A stretch of 32,602 nucleotides of DNA from Streptomyces tauricus. Lineage in GTDB: Bacteria > Actinomycetota > Actinomycetes > Streptomycetales > Streptomycetaceae. A program made the position numbers and the translations under genes. The stretch lies in assembly GCF_014650955.1 (NCBI RefSeq), contig NZ_BMVY01000055.1:1-32602 (forward strand), given 5' to 3'. A model generated the notes under the pieces. The model made no database searches and was not told the DNA's origin. It saw only the letters and a program-made list of their open reading frames with translations. Positions 22,333 to 30,553 of this stretch are shown here, piece by piece (position 1 is the first letter of the stretch; every line of letters begins with the position of its first letter).

Positions 22333-22450
22333 GCCGGTCCTCGGTAGTGGCCCCCGGGAGAATGCGAACCCCGGGAGCTTCGATCGAAGACCGGCCCGCA
22401 CAAGAAGGCGCGCTTCTCCGCAGAAGCGTCCCCCTGCCACACGGGCAGGT
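22333..22450 (+). other. Structured leader of pnp
   Basis: Several nested inverted repeats lie between the likely promoter and pnp: GCCGGTC (22333-22339) with GACCGGC (22389-22395), the 12-bp palindrome CTTCGATCGAAG (22378-22389), CGCTTCT/AGAAGCG (22411-22428), and CCTGCC/GGCAGG near 22434-22450. CCCCGGGAG is repeated directly near 22357 and 22368. PNPase leaders are targets of RNase III-dependent autoregulation in other bacteria; a similar role here is inferred. Confidence 0.5.
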
Positions 22451-22486
22451 GAGGACGAAAGACGAAAAGTATCGGAGAAAACGCTA

Positions 22487-24706
22487 GTGGAGAACGAGAC
22501 CCACTACGCCGAGGCCGTTATCGACAACGGAACCTTCGGCACCCGCACCATCCGCTTCGAGACGGGCCGCCTGGCCAAGCAGGCCGCCGGCTCCGCCGTG
22601 GCGTACCTGGACGACGACACCATGGTGCTGTCGGCCACCACCGCTTCCAAGAAGCCCAAGGACAACCTCGACTTCTTCCCCCTCACGGTGGACGTCGAGG
22701 AGCGGATGTACGCGGCCGGCAAGATCCCCGGCAGCTTCTTCCGCCGCGAGGGCCGGCCCTCCGAGGACGCGATCCTCACCTGCCGCCTCATCGACCGCCC
22801 GCTGCGCCCGTCCTTCAAGAAGGGCCTGCGCAACGAGATCCAGGTCGTCGCCACGATCATGGCGCTCAACCCCGACCACCTGTACGACGTCGTGGCGATC
22901 AACGCCGCCTCCGCGTCCACGCAGCTGGCCGGTCTGCCCTTCTCCGGCCCGATCGGCGGCGTCCGCGTCGCGCTGATCAACGGCCAGTGGGTCGCGTTCC
23001 CGACGCACACCGAGCTCGAGGACGCCGTCTTCGACATGGTCGTCGCCGGTCGCGTCCTGGAGGACGGCGACGTCGCGATCATGATGGTCGAGGCCGAGGC
23101 CACCGAGAAGACGATCACGCTCGTCGCGGGCGGCGCCGAGGCGCCGACCGAAGAGGTCGTCGCCGCCGGTCTGGACGCCGCGAAGCCCTTCATCAAGGTG
23201 CTCTGCAAGGCCCAGGCCGACCTCGCCGCGAAGGCCGCCAAGCCGACCGGTGAGTTCCCGGTCTTCCTCGACCACCAGGACGACGTCCTGGAGGCCCTGA
23301 CCGCCGCGGTCAAGAGCGAGCTGTCGCAGGCGCTCACCATCGCCGGCAAGCAGGAGCGCGAGGCCGAGCTGGACCGCGTCAAGGAGATCGCCGCCGAGAA
23401 GCTGCTCCCGCAGTTCGAGGGTCGCGAGAAGGAGATCTCCGCCGCGTACCGCTCGCTCACCAAGGCCCTGGTCCGTGAGCGCGTCATCAAGGACAAGGTC
23501 CGCATCGACGGCCGCGGCGTCACGGACATCCGTACGCTCGCCGCCGAGGTCGAGGCCATCCCGCGCGTGCACGGCTCCGCCCTGTTCGAGCGTGGCGAGA
23601 CCCAGATCCTGGGCGTCACCACCCTGAACATGCTCCGGATGGAGCAGCAGCTGGACACCCTTTCCCCGGTGACCCGCAAGCGGTACATGCACAACTACAA
23701 CTTCCCGCCGTACTCCGTCGGCGAGACCGGCCGCGTCGGCTCCCCGAAGCGCCGCGAGATCGGCCACGGAGCGCTCGCCGAGCGCGCCATCGTGCCGGTC
23801 CTGCCGACGCGCGAGGAGTTCCCCTACGCGATCCGTCAGGTGTCCGAGGCCCTCGGCTCCAACGGCTCGACGTCCATGGGCTCGGTCTGCGCCTCCACCA
23901 TGTCGCTGCTGAACGCCGGTGTGCCCCTCAAGGCCCCCGTCGCCGGTATCGCCATGGGTCTGATCTCCCAGGAGATCAACGGCGAGACGCACTACGTCGC
24001 CCTCACCGACATCCTCGGTGCGGAGGACGCCTTCGGCGACATGGACTTCAAGGTCGCCGGCACCAAGGAGTTCGTGACCGCCCTCCAGCTGGACACCAAG
24101 CTGGACGGCATCCCGGCCTCCGTCCTGGCCGCGGCCCTCAAGCAGGCCCGTGACGCCCGCCTCCACATCCTCGACGTGATGATGGAAGCGATCGACACGC
24201 CGGACGAGATGTCCCCCAACGCCCCGCGGATCATCACGGTCAAGATCCCCGTGGACAAGATCGGTGAGGTCATCGGCCCGAAGGGCAAGATGATCAACCA
24301 GATCCAGGAGGACACCGGCGCCGACATCACGATCGAGGACGACGGCACCATCTACATCGGTGCCCAGCAGGGCTCGCAGGCCGAGGCCGCGCGCGCCACG
24401 ATCAACTCGATCGCCAACCCGACCATGCCGGAGGTCGGCGAGCGCTACCTGGGCACCGTCGTGAAGACGACGACCTTCGGTGCGTTCGTGTCCCTGCTGC
24501 CGGGCAAGGACGGACTGCTGCACATCTCGCAGATCCGCAAGCTCGCCGGTGGCAAGCGCGTGGAGAACGTCGAGGACGTCGTCGGCGTGGGCTCCAAGGT
24601 CCAGGTCGAGATCGCCGAGATCGACTCCCGCGGCAAGCTCTCCCTCATCCCCGTGATCGAGGGCGAAGGCGACGACGATGAGAAGAAGGACGACACCGAC
24701 AAGTGA
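22487..24706 (+). CDS. pnp: Polyribonucleotide nucleotidyltransferase (PNPase)
   Basis: Phosphate-dependent 3'-5' exoribonuclease, which in Streptomyces also adds heteropolymeric tails. The 739-residue length matches the Streptomyces enzyme as I recall it. Order: first RNase PH domain (RTIRFETGRLAKQAAGSAVA), helical domain, second RNase PH domain (RVHGSALFERGETQ, HNYNFPPYSVGETGR, FGDMDFKVAGT with the catalytic-site aspartates), KH domain (IGPKGKMINQIQEDTGADI) and S1 domain (TTFGAFVSLLPGKDGLLHIS), then an acidic tail. I chose GTG at 22487, with GGAG upstream and the usual start VENETHYAEAVIDNG. The frame stays open to about 22205 without a supported start. The TGA overlaps the next start (GTGA). 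Actinomycete PNPase is sensitive to (p)ppGpp (literature knowledge). Confidence 0.98.
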   Translation: MENETHYAEAVIDNGTFGTRTIRFETGRLAKQAAGSAVAYLDDDTMVLSATTASKKPKDNLDFFPLTVDVEERMYAAGKIPGSFFRREGRPSEDAILTCRLIDRPLRPSFKKGLRNEIQVVATIMALNPDHLYDVVAINAASASTQLAGLPFSGPIGGVRVALINGQWVAFPTHTELEDAVFDMVVAGRVLEDGDVAIMMVEAEATEKTITLVAGGAEAPTEEVVAAGLDAAKPFIKVLCKAQADLAAKAAKPTGEFPVFLDHQDDVLEALTAAVKSELSQALTIAGKQEREAELDRVKEIAAEKLLPQFEGREKEISAAYRSLTKALVRERVIKDKVRIDGRGVTDIRTLAAEVEAIPRVHGSALFERGETQILGVTTLNMLRMEQQLDTLSPVTRKRYMHNYNFPPYSVGETGRVGSPKRREIGHGALAERAIVPVLPTREEFPYAIRQVSEALGSNGSTSMGSVCASTMSLLNAGVPLKAPVAGIAMGLISQEINGETHYVALTDILGAEDAFGDMDFKVAGTKEFVTALQLDTKLDGIPASVLAAALKQARDARLHILDVMMEAIDTPDEMSPNAPRIITVKIPVDKIGEVIGPKGKMINQIQEDTGADITIEDDGTIYIGAQQGSQAEAARATINSIANPTMPEVGERYLGTVVKTTTFGAFVSLLPGKDGLLHISQIRKLAGGKRVENVEDVVGVGSKVQVEIAEIDSRGKLSLIPVIEGEGDDDEKKDDTDK

Positions 24707-26082
24707 CGTCGACTAGCTCTACGGCGACGGCCCGCACCTCCTCGGAGGCGCGGGCCGTCGCCCGTACCCAAACCCTGATCAAGGGCGAGAACGGCATCGG
24801 TACGGTCCGCAAGACCACCCTTCCCGGGGGTCTGCGCGTCGTCACCGAGACCCTGCCCTCCGTGCGCTCCGCCACCTTCGGCATCTGGGCGCACGTCGGC
24901 TCGCGCGACGAGACGCCGGCTCTGAACGGCGCCACGCACTACCTCGAACACCTCCTCTTCAAGGGCACGACCAGGCGCAGCGCCCTGGACATCTCCTCCG
25001 CGATCGACGCGGTCGGCGGCGAGATGAACGCGTTCACCGCGAAGGAGTACACGTGCTACTACGCACGTGTGCTCGACACCGACCTGCCGCTCGCCATCGA
25101 CGTCGTCTGCGACATGCTCACCGGCTCGCTGATCCGCGAGGACGACGTGAACGTCGAGCGCGGCGCGATCCTCGAAGAGATCGCGATGACCGAGGACGAC
25201 CCGGGCGACTGCGTGCACGACCTGTTCGCGCACACCATGCTCGGCGACACCCCGCTCGGCCGTCCGGTCCTCGGCACGGTCGACACGGTCAACGCCCTCA
25301 CCGCGGACCGCATCCGGCGCTTCTACAAGAAGCACTACGACCCGACCCACCTCGTGGTCGCGGCCGCCGGAAACGTCGACCACAACAAGGTCGTACGCCA
25401 GGTCCGTGCCGCGTTCGAGAAGGCGGGCGCGCTCAAGCAGCAGGCCGCCACCCCGATCGCCCCGCGCGACGGCTCCCGCACCATCCGCACCGCCGGACGC
25501 GTCGAGCTCCTGGGCCGCAAGACCGAGCAGGCCCATGTCGTCCTCGGCATGCCGGGCCTGGCCCGCACCGACGAGCGCCGCTGGGCGCTCGGCGTCCTGA
25601 ACACCGCGCTGGGCGGCGGCATGTCCTCCCGCCTCTTCCAGGAGGTCCGGGAGAAGCGCGGCCTGGCGTACAGCGTGTACTCGTACACCTCGGGCTTCGC
25701 CGACTGCGGCCTCTTCGGTGTGTACGCGGGCTGCCGTCCGAGCCAGGTCCACGACGTGCTGAAGATCTGCCGCGACGAACTCGACCAAGTCGCCGAGCAC
25801 GGCCTGTCCGACGACGAGATCGGCCGGGCCATCGGCCAGCTCCGCGGCTCCACGGTCCTCGGCCTGGAGGACACGGGCGCGCTGATGAACCGTATCGGCA
25901 AGAGCGAGCTGTGCTGGGGCGAGCAGATGTCCGTCGACGACATGCTGACCCGGATCGCGTCGGTCACCCCGGACGACGTCCGCGAGGTCGCCGCCGAGAT
26001 CCTGGGACAGCGGCCCTCGCTGTCGGTCATCGGCCCGCTGAAGGACAAGCAGGCGTCCCGTCTGCACGAAGCCGTCGCGTAG
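24703..26082 (+). CDS. M16-family zinc peptidase (pitrilysin / processing-peptidase type)
   Basis: A 459-residue single-chain member of the M16 family, similar to mitochondrial processing peptidase beta and bacterial PqqL/YmxG types. The inverted zinc motif HYLEH is at residues 79-83 (His79, Glu82, His83), followed by LLFKGT. The helix ending VERGAILEEIAMTEDDP supplies the third zinc ligand. The second, inactive half carries the GGGMSSRLFQEVREKRGLAYSV motif. There is no signal peptide, so it is cytoplasmic; the substrate is unknown. GTG at 24703 overlaps the pnp stop (GTGA). Pairing with pnp and dapB is usual in actinobacteria and firmicutes. Confidence 0.95.
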   Translation: MTSTSSTATARTSSEARAVARTQTLIKGENGIGTVRKTTLPGGLRVVTETLPSVRSATFGIWAHVGSRDETPALNGATHYLEHLLFKGTTRRSALDISSAIDAVGGEMNAFTAKEYTCYYARVLDTDLPLAIDVVCDMLTGSLIREDDVNVERGAILEEIAMTEDDPGDCVHDLFAHTMLGDTPLGRPVLGTVDTVNALTADRIRRFYKKHYDPTHLVVAAAGNVDHNKVVRQVRAAFEKAGALKQQAATPIAPRDGSRTIRTAGRVELLGRKTEQAHVVLGMPGLARTDERRWALGVLNTALGGGMSSRLFQEVREKRGLAYSVYSYTSGFADCGLFGVYAGCRPSQVHDVLKICRDELDQVAEHGLSDDEIGRAIGQLRGSTVLGLEDTGALMNRIGKSELCWGEQMSVDDMLTRIASVTPDDVREVAAEILGQRPSLSVIGPLKDKQASRLHEAVA

Positions 26083-26126
26083 ACCGGCACACGTAGGCGC
26101 AAGCCATCGACTAAGGAAGCAACCAC

Positions 26127-26879
26127 ATGAGCAAGCTGCGCGTGGCGGTCCTCGGCGCCAAAGGGCGTATCGGATCAGAGGCGGTACGGGCCGTCGAGGC
26201 CGCCGAGGACCTGGAACTGGTGGCCGCCCTCGGGCGCGGGGACTCACTGGAGGCCCTGACCGACACCGGCGCCCAGGTCGTCGTCGAACTGACCACCCCC
26301 GCCTCGGTGATGGACAACCTCGACTTCTGCGTCCGGCACGGCATCCACGCCGTGGTCGGTACGACGGGCTGGACCGACGAGCGCCTCGCACAGCTGAACA
26401 CCGCGCTGGCCGCCTCCCCGGGGACCGGCGTGCTCATCGCCCCGAACTTCTCCATCGGCGCGGTCCTCACCATGAAGTTCGCGGAGGTGGCCGCGCCGTA
26501 CTTCGAGTCCGTCGAGGTCATCGAACTGCACCACCCGAACAAGGTGGACGCCCCCAGCGGCACCGCCACCCGCACCGCCCAGCTCATCGCCGCCGCCCGG
26601 CAGAAGGCGGGCAGCGCCCCGCAGCCCGACGCCACGGCGACGGGCCTGGACGGCGCCCGTGGCGCGGACGTCGACGGCGTCCCGGTGCACGCGGTCCGGC
26701 TGCGCGGCCTGCTGGCCCATCAGGAGGTGCTGCTCGGCGGCGAGGGCGAGACCCTCACGATCCGGCACGACTCCCTGCACCACAGCAGCTTCATGCCGGG
26801 CATCCTGCTCGGTGTACGCCGCGTCGTGGACACCCCGGGCCTCACCTTCGGCCTGGAACACTTCCTGGATCTGAAGTAA
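26127..26879 (+). CDS. dapB: 4-hydroxy-tetrahydrodipicolinate reductase
   Basis: Reduces hydroxy-tetrahydrodipicolinate with NAD(P)H in the diaminopimelate/lysine pathway, one step after DapA. The 250-residue protein has the Rossmann motif VAVLGAKGRIG at residues 6-16, VGTTGW, and the active-site stretch ELHHPNKVDAPSGTA with His135 and Lys139 matching E. coli His159 and Lys163. The C-terminus has HHSSFMPGILLGVR. ATG at 26127 is preceded by AAGGAAG, 44 bp after the peptidase gene. dapA lies 2.7 kb downstream, beyond thyX. Confidence 0.97.
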   Translation: MSKLRVAVLGAKGRIGSEAVRAVEAAEDLELVAALGRGDSLEALTDTGAQVVVELTTPASVMDNLDFCVRHGIHAVVGTTGWTDERLAQLNTALAASPGTGVLIAPNFSIGAVLTMKFAEVAAPYFESVEVIELHHPNKVDAPSGTATRTAQLIAAARQKAGSAPQPDATATGLDGARGADVDGVPVHAVRLRGLLAHQEVLLGGEGETLTIRHDSLHHSSFMPGILLGVRRVVDTPGLTFGLEHFLDLK

Positions 26880-26884
26880 CCGCC

Positions 26885-27337
26885 ATGGCCGCGAAAATCA
26901 CGTACGCCGTCACGGCCGCCGTCCTGGTCGTCTACTTCGTCCTGGTCGGCAGCCGCGGGGTGATGCTCCTGCAGCACGGCACGCTGCTGACGGTCACCTT
27001 CGGCGTGGCCGTCCTGGTCCTGCCGGTGATCGGCGTCTGGTTCCTCTGGAAGAACACCCAGTTCGTGAAGCGGGCCAACCGGCTCGCCTCCGAACTGGAC
27101 GCCGAGGGCGGGCTGCCCGTCGACGAGCTGGCGCGCACGCCGGCGGGCCGTATCGACCGCGACTCCGCCGACGAGGTCTTCGCCCGGCGCAAGGCCGAGA
27201 CGGAGGACGCGCCCGACGACTGGCGCAGCTGGTTCCGTCTGGCGATCGCCTACCACGACGCCCGTGACACCCCACGCGCCCGCAAGGCGATGCAGCACGC
27301 GATCGCCCTGCACGACGGCAAGCCCGTACGGGCCTGA
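26885..27337 (+). CDS. Small membrane protein with TPR-like C-terminus
   Basis: A 150-residue protein of unknown function. Two hydrophobic segments (about residues 5-22 and 34-54: YAVTAAVLVVYFVLVGS and LLTVTFGVAVLVLPVIGVWFL) form a hairpin, followed by a charged cytoplasmic domain. Its last 40 residues (DWRSWFRLAIAYHDARDTPR, then ARKAMQHAIAL) look like one tetratricopeptide-type helix pair. It starts five bases after the dapB stop with no separate ribosome-binding site, so it is probably translationally coupled to dapB. A long hairpin terminates the transcript after it. Confidence 0.85.
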   Translation: MAAKITYAVTAAVLVVYFVLVGSRGVMLLQHGTLLTVTFGVAVLVLPVIGVWFLWKNTQFVKRANRLASELDAEGGLPVDELARTPAGRIDRDSADEVFARRKAETEDAPDDWRSWFRLAIAYHDARDTPRARKAMQHAIALHDGKPVRA

Positions 27338-27353
27338 ACGGCGTCACGACGAA

Positions 27354-27395
27354 GACGAAGGGGCCGGCCCGCTGATGCGGGCCGGCCCCTTCGTC
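27354..27395. terminator. Bidirectional terminator, 18-bp perfect stem
   Basis: A perfect 18-bp inverted repeat (27354-27371 with 27378-27395, loop CTGATG) lies between two convergent genes, 17 bp after the one and 28 bp before the end of the other. It should stop transcription from both sides. No long T run is present on either strand. Confidence 0.9.
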
Positions 27396-27422
27396 GCGCG
27401 ACAGTCGCGGTGCTCCTGATGC

Positions 27423-27983
27423 TCAGGCGTGCTGCCGGTACTCGTCCGCCCAGACCTCGACGCCGTCCGCGGCCCGGTCGAAGGCCTCGGGGCGTCCCAG
27501 GAAGTCCGCGTTGTGCGTGGTCAGCAGAGGTGTCGTCTCATTGCCGGAGTGGCCGCCACGGACGAGGACGAGAGCCTGTCCCTGGACGGTCCGCGGGAGC
27601 CCGAGCCAGCGCACCGGCTGCTGCACGGTCCGTACGACCATGACATGCGCCCACGATGTCGTACTCGTATGCAGGAAACGCACCCGGCGCAGTCCGGCGG
27701 CGCTCACCCACGCGCCCATCCGCAGCAGACGCAGGGCACACGCGATGACCACCACGGCGAGGGCCAGGCACACCGCGCCCCCCGACGCGTTACCGGCCGC
27801 GGCGATGATGACCGCCGCGAACAGCACGTACGAGGCGAGCAGCAGCAGGAGCGCGGCCGCGCCGACCCGCCACGGGCCGGGCCGGTAGGGACGCCGCCAC
27901 TGGTCGCGGTCGTCGAACGGCAGCGCGAGATCCTCGCCGGCCTCGTCGAAAGCGCGATCGGCGGTCAGAAAGGGCAGGGGCAC
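27423..27983 (-). CDS. Two-segment membrane protein, PH-like
   Basis: A 186-residue protein of unknown function. Two hydrophobic segments (about residues 40-63 and 70-88) follow a charged, proline-rich N-terminus. The region after them (GAWVSAAGLRRVRFLHTSTT, then SWAHV and LGLPRTVQGQALVLV) resembles the bacterial PH-like domain that often follows two membrane helices. GTG at 27983 has GAGG eight bases upstream. It converges on the dapB operon and shares its terminator. Confidence 0.8.
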   Translation of the reverse strand: MPLPFLTADRAFDEAGEDLALPFDDRDQWRRPYRPGPWRVGAAALLLLLASYVLFAAVIIAAAGNASGGAVCLALAVVVIACALRLLRMGAWVSAAGLRRVRFLHTSTTSWAHVMVVRTVQQPVRWLGLPRTVQGQALVLVRGGHSGNETTPLLTTHNADFLGRPEAFDRAADGVEVWADEYRQHA

Positions 27984-28105
27984 GACTGATCCTCACTCAA
28001 TCCACGCATGGACTATGCCCGGTGAGGCTACCTAGCCCGATCTCCGCCCACCACCCGCGGGGGTCCATGAGGGTGCTGCCCGGCCACGGGGCCCGTGAGG
28101 GAGGG

Positions 28106-28345
28106 TCAGCGGCGTGAGGACGCGTCGGACTGCTGCGTATGCGCGGGCGAGACGTCGGCCGAGACGGCGGGCAGGCCGACGAGCAGGGAGCCCACGAGGC
28201 CGGCGACCACGGTGAGGCCTATGAGCCATCGGCCGACCAGCTCACCGCCGGAGGCGCGCTGACGGGGCGGGGGAGCGACATTGCTGCGGAACTGGTCGGC
28301 TTCGGCGATGAAGGCGAACGGTACTGGCTCGCGCCGACGGAACAT
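28106..28345 (-). CDS. Small single-span membrane protein
   Basis: A 79-residue protein of unknown function. A basic N-terminus (MFRRREPVPFAF) and a charged stretch lead to one hydrophobic segment, about residues 40-62 (LIGLTVVAGLVGSLLVGLPA), and a short polar tail. ATG at 28345 is preceded by GAGGTGA at good spacing, which supports the gene although it is short. It is divergent from thyX across a 228-bp region and could be transcribed together with the membrane-protein gene after it. Confidence 0.7.
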   Translation of the reverse strand: MFRRREPVPFAFIAEADQFRSNVAPPPRQRASGGELVGRWLIGLTVVAGLVGSLLVGLPAVSADVSPAHTQQSDASSRR

Positions 28346-28389
28346 GGGTGCGCTTCACCTCAGGAGACTCGAAGAGATCTGACAGAACT

Positions 28390-28415
28390 AGTGACTCGAA
28401 CGAATCGCTGTCACT
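28390..28415. promoter_or_regulatory. Inverted repeat in the thyX divergent region
   Basis: AGTGAC (28390-28395) and GTCACT (28410-28415) form an inverted repeat with 14 bp between the arms. The direct repeat GACTCGAA occurs in the same area, near 28365 and 28393. The region lies between the divergent small membrane-protein gene and thyX and is less GC-rich than its surroundings. It may be an operator; no regulator is known. Confidence 0.4.
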
Positions 28416-28573
28416 GATACAGACGAGCGAGTGCCCCAAAAGGTGCCATCTTTCACCGGATTCGCAGAAGTTCGCCGACCTATGTCGCGGCCCGGTACCG
28501 AACGTCCCGTTGTCGGTGCCGGGCCGTAGAGTGGGCGCCGCCCGAGCCAGTACTGGGAAGGACCCTCCACGCC

Positions 28574-29314
28574 GTGACCGACACCCCCGCCGACGACCTC
28601 AAGCCCAGCTTCCGCAGCGATGTCACCGTCGAGCTGGTGAAGCACACCGCTTCCGACTCGGACGTGCTGTTCGCCGCCCGTGTGTCCACGCTCGGCGAGC
28701 AGTCGCTCGACGAGCTGCAGAAGGACCCGGAGCGTTCGAAGGGCCTGATCAACTACCTGATGCGGGACCGGCACGGCAGCCCCTTCGAGCACAACTCGAT
28801 GACCTTCTTCATCAGCGCCCCGATCTTCGTCTTCCGCGAGTTCATGCGGCACCGGGTGGGCTGGTCGTACAACGAGGAATCGGGCCGCTACAGGGAGCTG
28901 GAGCCGGTCTTCTACGTCCCCGGGGAGTCCCGCAAGCTGGTCCAGGAGGGCCGCCCCGGCAAGTACGTCTTCGTGGACGGCACCCAGGCCCAGCAGGAGC
29001 TCACGGGCCGCGTCATGGAGGACTCGTACCGCAAGGCGTACGAGGCGTACCAGGAGATGCTCGCCGCCGGCGTGGCCCGCGAGGTCGCCCGTGCGGTCCT
29101 CCCCGTCGGCCTGTTCTCCTCGATGTACGCGACGTGCAACGCGCGCTCGCTGATGCACTTCCTCGGCCTGCGCACCCAGCACGAGCTGGCCAGGGTCCCG
29201 TCCTTCCCGCAGCGGGAGATCGAGATGGTCGGCGAGAAGATGGAGGCGCAGTGGGCCCAGCTCATGCCCCTCACGTACGCGGCCTTCAACACGAACGGAC
29301 GCGTCGCGCCGTAA
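28574..29314 (+). CDS. thyX: Flavin-dependent thymidylate synthase
   Basis: ThyX makes dTMP from dUMP using methylene-tetrahydrofolate, FAD and NAD(P)H, without the dihydrofolate by-product of ThyA. The 246-residue protein has HGSPFEHNSMTFFI, the signature RHRVGWSYNEESGRYRELEP (residues 92-111), and the C-terminal region AREVARAVLPVGLFSSMYAT, followed by NARSLMHFLGLR. The spacing between RHR (92-94) and Ser103 is eight residues, against seven in the textbook RHRX7S motif. GTG at 28574 has GGAAGGA upstream. The gene appears to be transcribed alone, ahead of a hairpin. Confidence 0.96.
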   Translation: MTDTPADDLKPSFRSDVTVELVKHTASDSDVLFAARVSTLGEQSLDELQKDPERSKGLINYLMRDRHGSPFEHNSMTFFISAPIFVFREFMRHRVGWSYNEESGRYRELEPVFYVPGESRKLVQEGRPGKYVFVDGTQAQQELTGRVMEDSYRKAYEAYQEMLAAGVAREVARAVLPVGLFSSMYATCNARSLMHFLGLRTQHELARVPSFPQREIEMVGEKMEAQWAQLMPLTYAAFNTNGRVAP

Positions 29315-29385
29315 CGCACCTCAACGACCCCGTCGGAACCCCGGTCGGGCACATCTGTACGGGTCGGCCAGGTGAAGTGTCCGTA

Positions 29386-29415
29386 TTGCGGCATTTCGAG
29401 AAGTTCATCTAGCCT
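29386..29415 (+). promoter_or_regulatory. Promoter upstream of dapA
   Basis: TTGCGG (29386-29391) and TAGCCT (29410-29415) are 18 bp apart, a good match to the Streptomyces HrdB-type promoter. Transcription would start near 29422, at the foot of the hairpin at 29426. The dapA start codon is about 115 bp further on. Confidence 0.6.
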
Positions 29416-29425
29416 GATCAAACGG

Positions 29426-29474
29426 ACCCGGCACTGCTTGAACCCCCGAGCAGGCAGTGCCGGGTTCCACTTTT
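29426..29474 (+). terminator. Terminator-like hairpin between thyX and dapA
   Basis: A perfect 12-bp stem (ACCCGGCACTGC at 29426-29437 with 29454-29465, 16-base loop containing CCCCC) is followed by TTTT at 29471-29474. It could terminate thyX transcripts. Because a promoter lies directly before it, it may also attenuate dapA or end a very short RNA. Confidence 0.8.
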
Positions 29475-29537
29475 GTCCTGACTTGTCGCCTGCCCCGAGG
29501 GCAGACCGCACGGTGAGCAGCGAGTAGCGTGTTACCC

Positions 29538-30437
29538 ATGGCTCCGACCTCCACTCCGCAGACCCCCTTCGGGCGGGTCCTCACTGCCATGGTCACGCCC
29601 TTCGCGGCGGACGGCGCACTCGATCTCGACGGCGCGCAGCGGCTCGCCACCCACCTGGTGGACGCAGGCAACGACGGCCTGATCGTCAACGGCACCACGG
29701 GCGAGTCCCCGACCACCAGCAACGCGGAGAAAGCGGAACTCGTACGAGCCGTACTGGAGGCCGTCGGCGACCGCGCCCACGTCGTCGCAGGCGTCGGCAC
29801 GAACGACACACGCCACAGCATCGAGCTGGCCCGCGACGCCGAGAAGGCCGGCGCACACGGCCTGCTCACCGTGACGCCGTACTACAACAAGCCCCCGCAA
29901 GAGGGCCTGTACCAGAACTTCACCGCGATCGCCGACGCCACCGGCCTGCCGGTCATGCTCTACGACATCCCCGGCCGCAGTGGTGTCCCGATCAACACCG
30001 AGACCCTGGTGCGCCTCGCCGAGCACCCGCGTATCGTCGCCAACAAGGACGCCAAGGGTGACCTCGGCCGCGCCAGCTGGGCCATCGCCAGCTGCGACCT
30101 CGCCTGGTACTCCGGCGACGACATGCTGAACCTGCCGCTGCTGTCCGTGGGCGCGGTCGGCTTCGTCTCCGTGGTCGGCCACCTGGTCACCCCCGACCTG
30201 CGGGCCATGATCGACGCGTACACGAGCGGCGACGTCCAGAAGGCCACCGAGATCCACCAGAAGCTGCTCCCCGTCTTCACCGGGATGTTCCGGACCCAGG
30301 GCGTCATGACGAGCAAGGCCGCACTCGCCCTGCAGGGCCTGCCCGCCGGACCGCTGCGCCTGCCCATGGTCGGCCTGTCGCCCGAGGAGACCGCGCAACT
30401 CAAGATCGATCTTGCCGCCGGCGGGGTACAGCTCTAA
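29538..30437 (+). CDS. dapA: 4-hydroxy-tetrahydrodipicolinate synthase
   Basis: Condenses pyruvate with aspartate semialdehyde, the committed step to diaminopimelate and lysine. The 299-residue TIM-barrel protein has NGTTGES (Thr53), TPYYNKPPQEGLYQNF (Tyr116), LYDIPGRSG (Tyr142) and the Schiff-base lysine in VANKDAK (Lys170). All four lie nine residues later than E. coli Thr44, Tyr107, Tyr133 and Lys161. ATG at 29538 gives the usual N-terminus; an in-frame GTG at 29529 is the alternative, and the ribosome-binding site is weak for both. No lysine riboswitch is visible in the leader. rnj follows after 134 bp. Confidence 0.97.
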   Translation: MAPTSTPQTPFGRVLTAMVTPFAADGALDLDGAQRLATHLVDAGNDGLIVNGTTGESPTTSNAEKAELVRAVLEAVGDRAHVVAGVGTNDTRHSIELARDAEKAGAHGLLTVTPYYNKPPQEGLYQNFTAIADATGLPVMLYDIPGRSGVPINTETLVRLAEHPRIVANKDAKGDLGRASWAIASCDLAWYSGDDMLNLPLLSVGAVGFVSVVGHLVTPDLRAMIDAYTSGDVQKATEIHQKLLPVFTGMFRTQGVMTSKAALALQGLPAGPLRLPMVGLSPEETAQLKIDLAAGGVQL

Positions 30438-30521
30438 CCACAGACTTCACAACTGAATACGTACGACCACGCAGGCCCAGCGCCTGCTCCACCAGACAAC
30501 TGCTACTGCACGAACGTCATG

Positions 30522-30553
30522 CGCGCCACGTGCCCTGCCAGGTACGTGGCGCG
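30522..30553 (+). promoter_or_regulatory. Hairpin beside the rnj ribosome-binding site
   Basis: A perfect 10-bp inverted repeat (CGCGCCACGT/ACGTGGCGCG, 12-base loop) can be extended by a few weaker pairs. It ends eight bases before the AGGAG of the RNase J gene. It could limit translation or be a processing site. Confidence 0.6.

Noticed and set aside
22205..22486. N-terminal extension of PNPase in frame with pnp
   Set aside because: No ribosome-binding site or conserved residues; the region contains hairpins and a probable promoter, and the GTG at 22487 gives the standard N-terminus.
29475..29537. Lysine riboswitch before dapA
   Set aside because: Too short for the L-box fold, and no conserved L-box sequence is seen.
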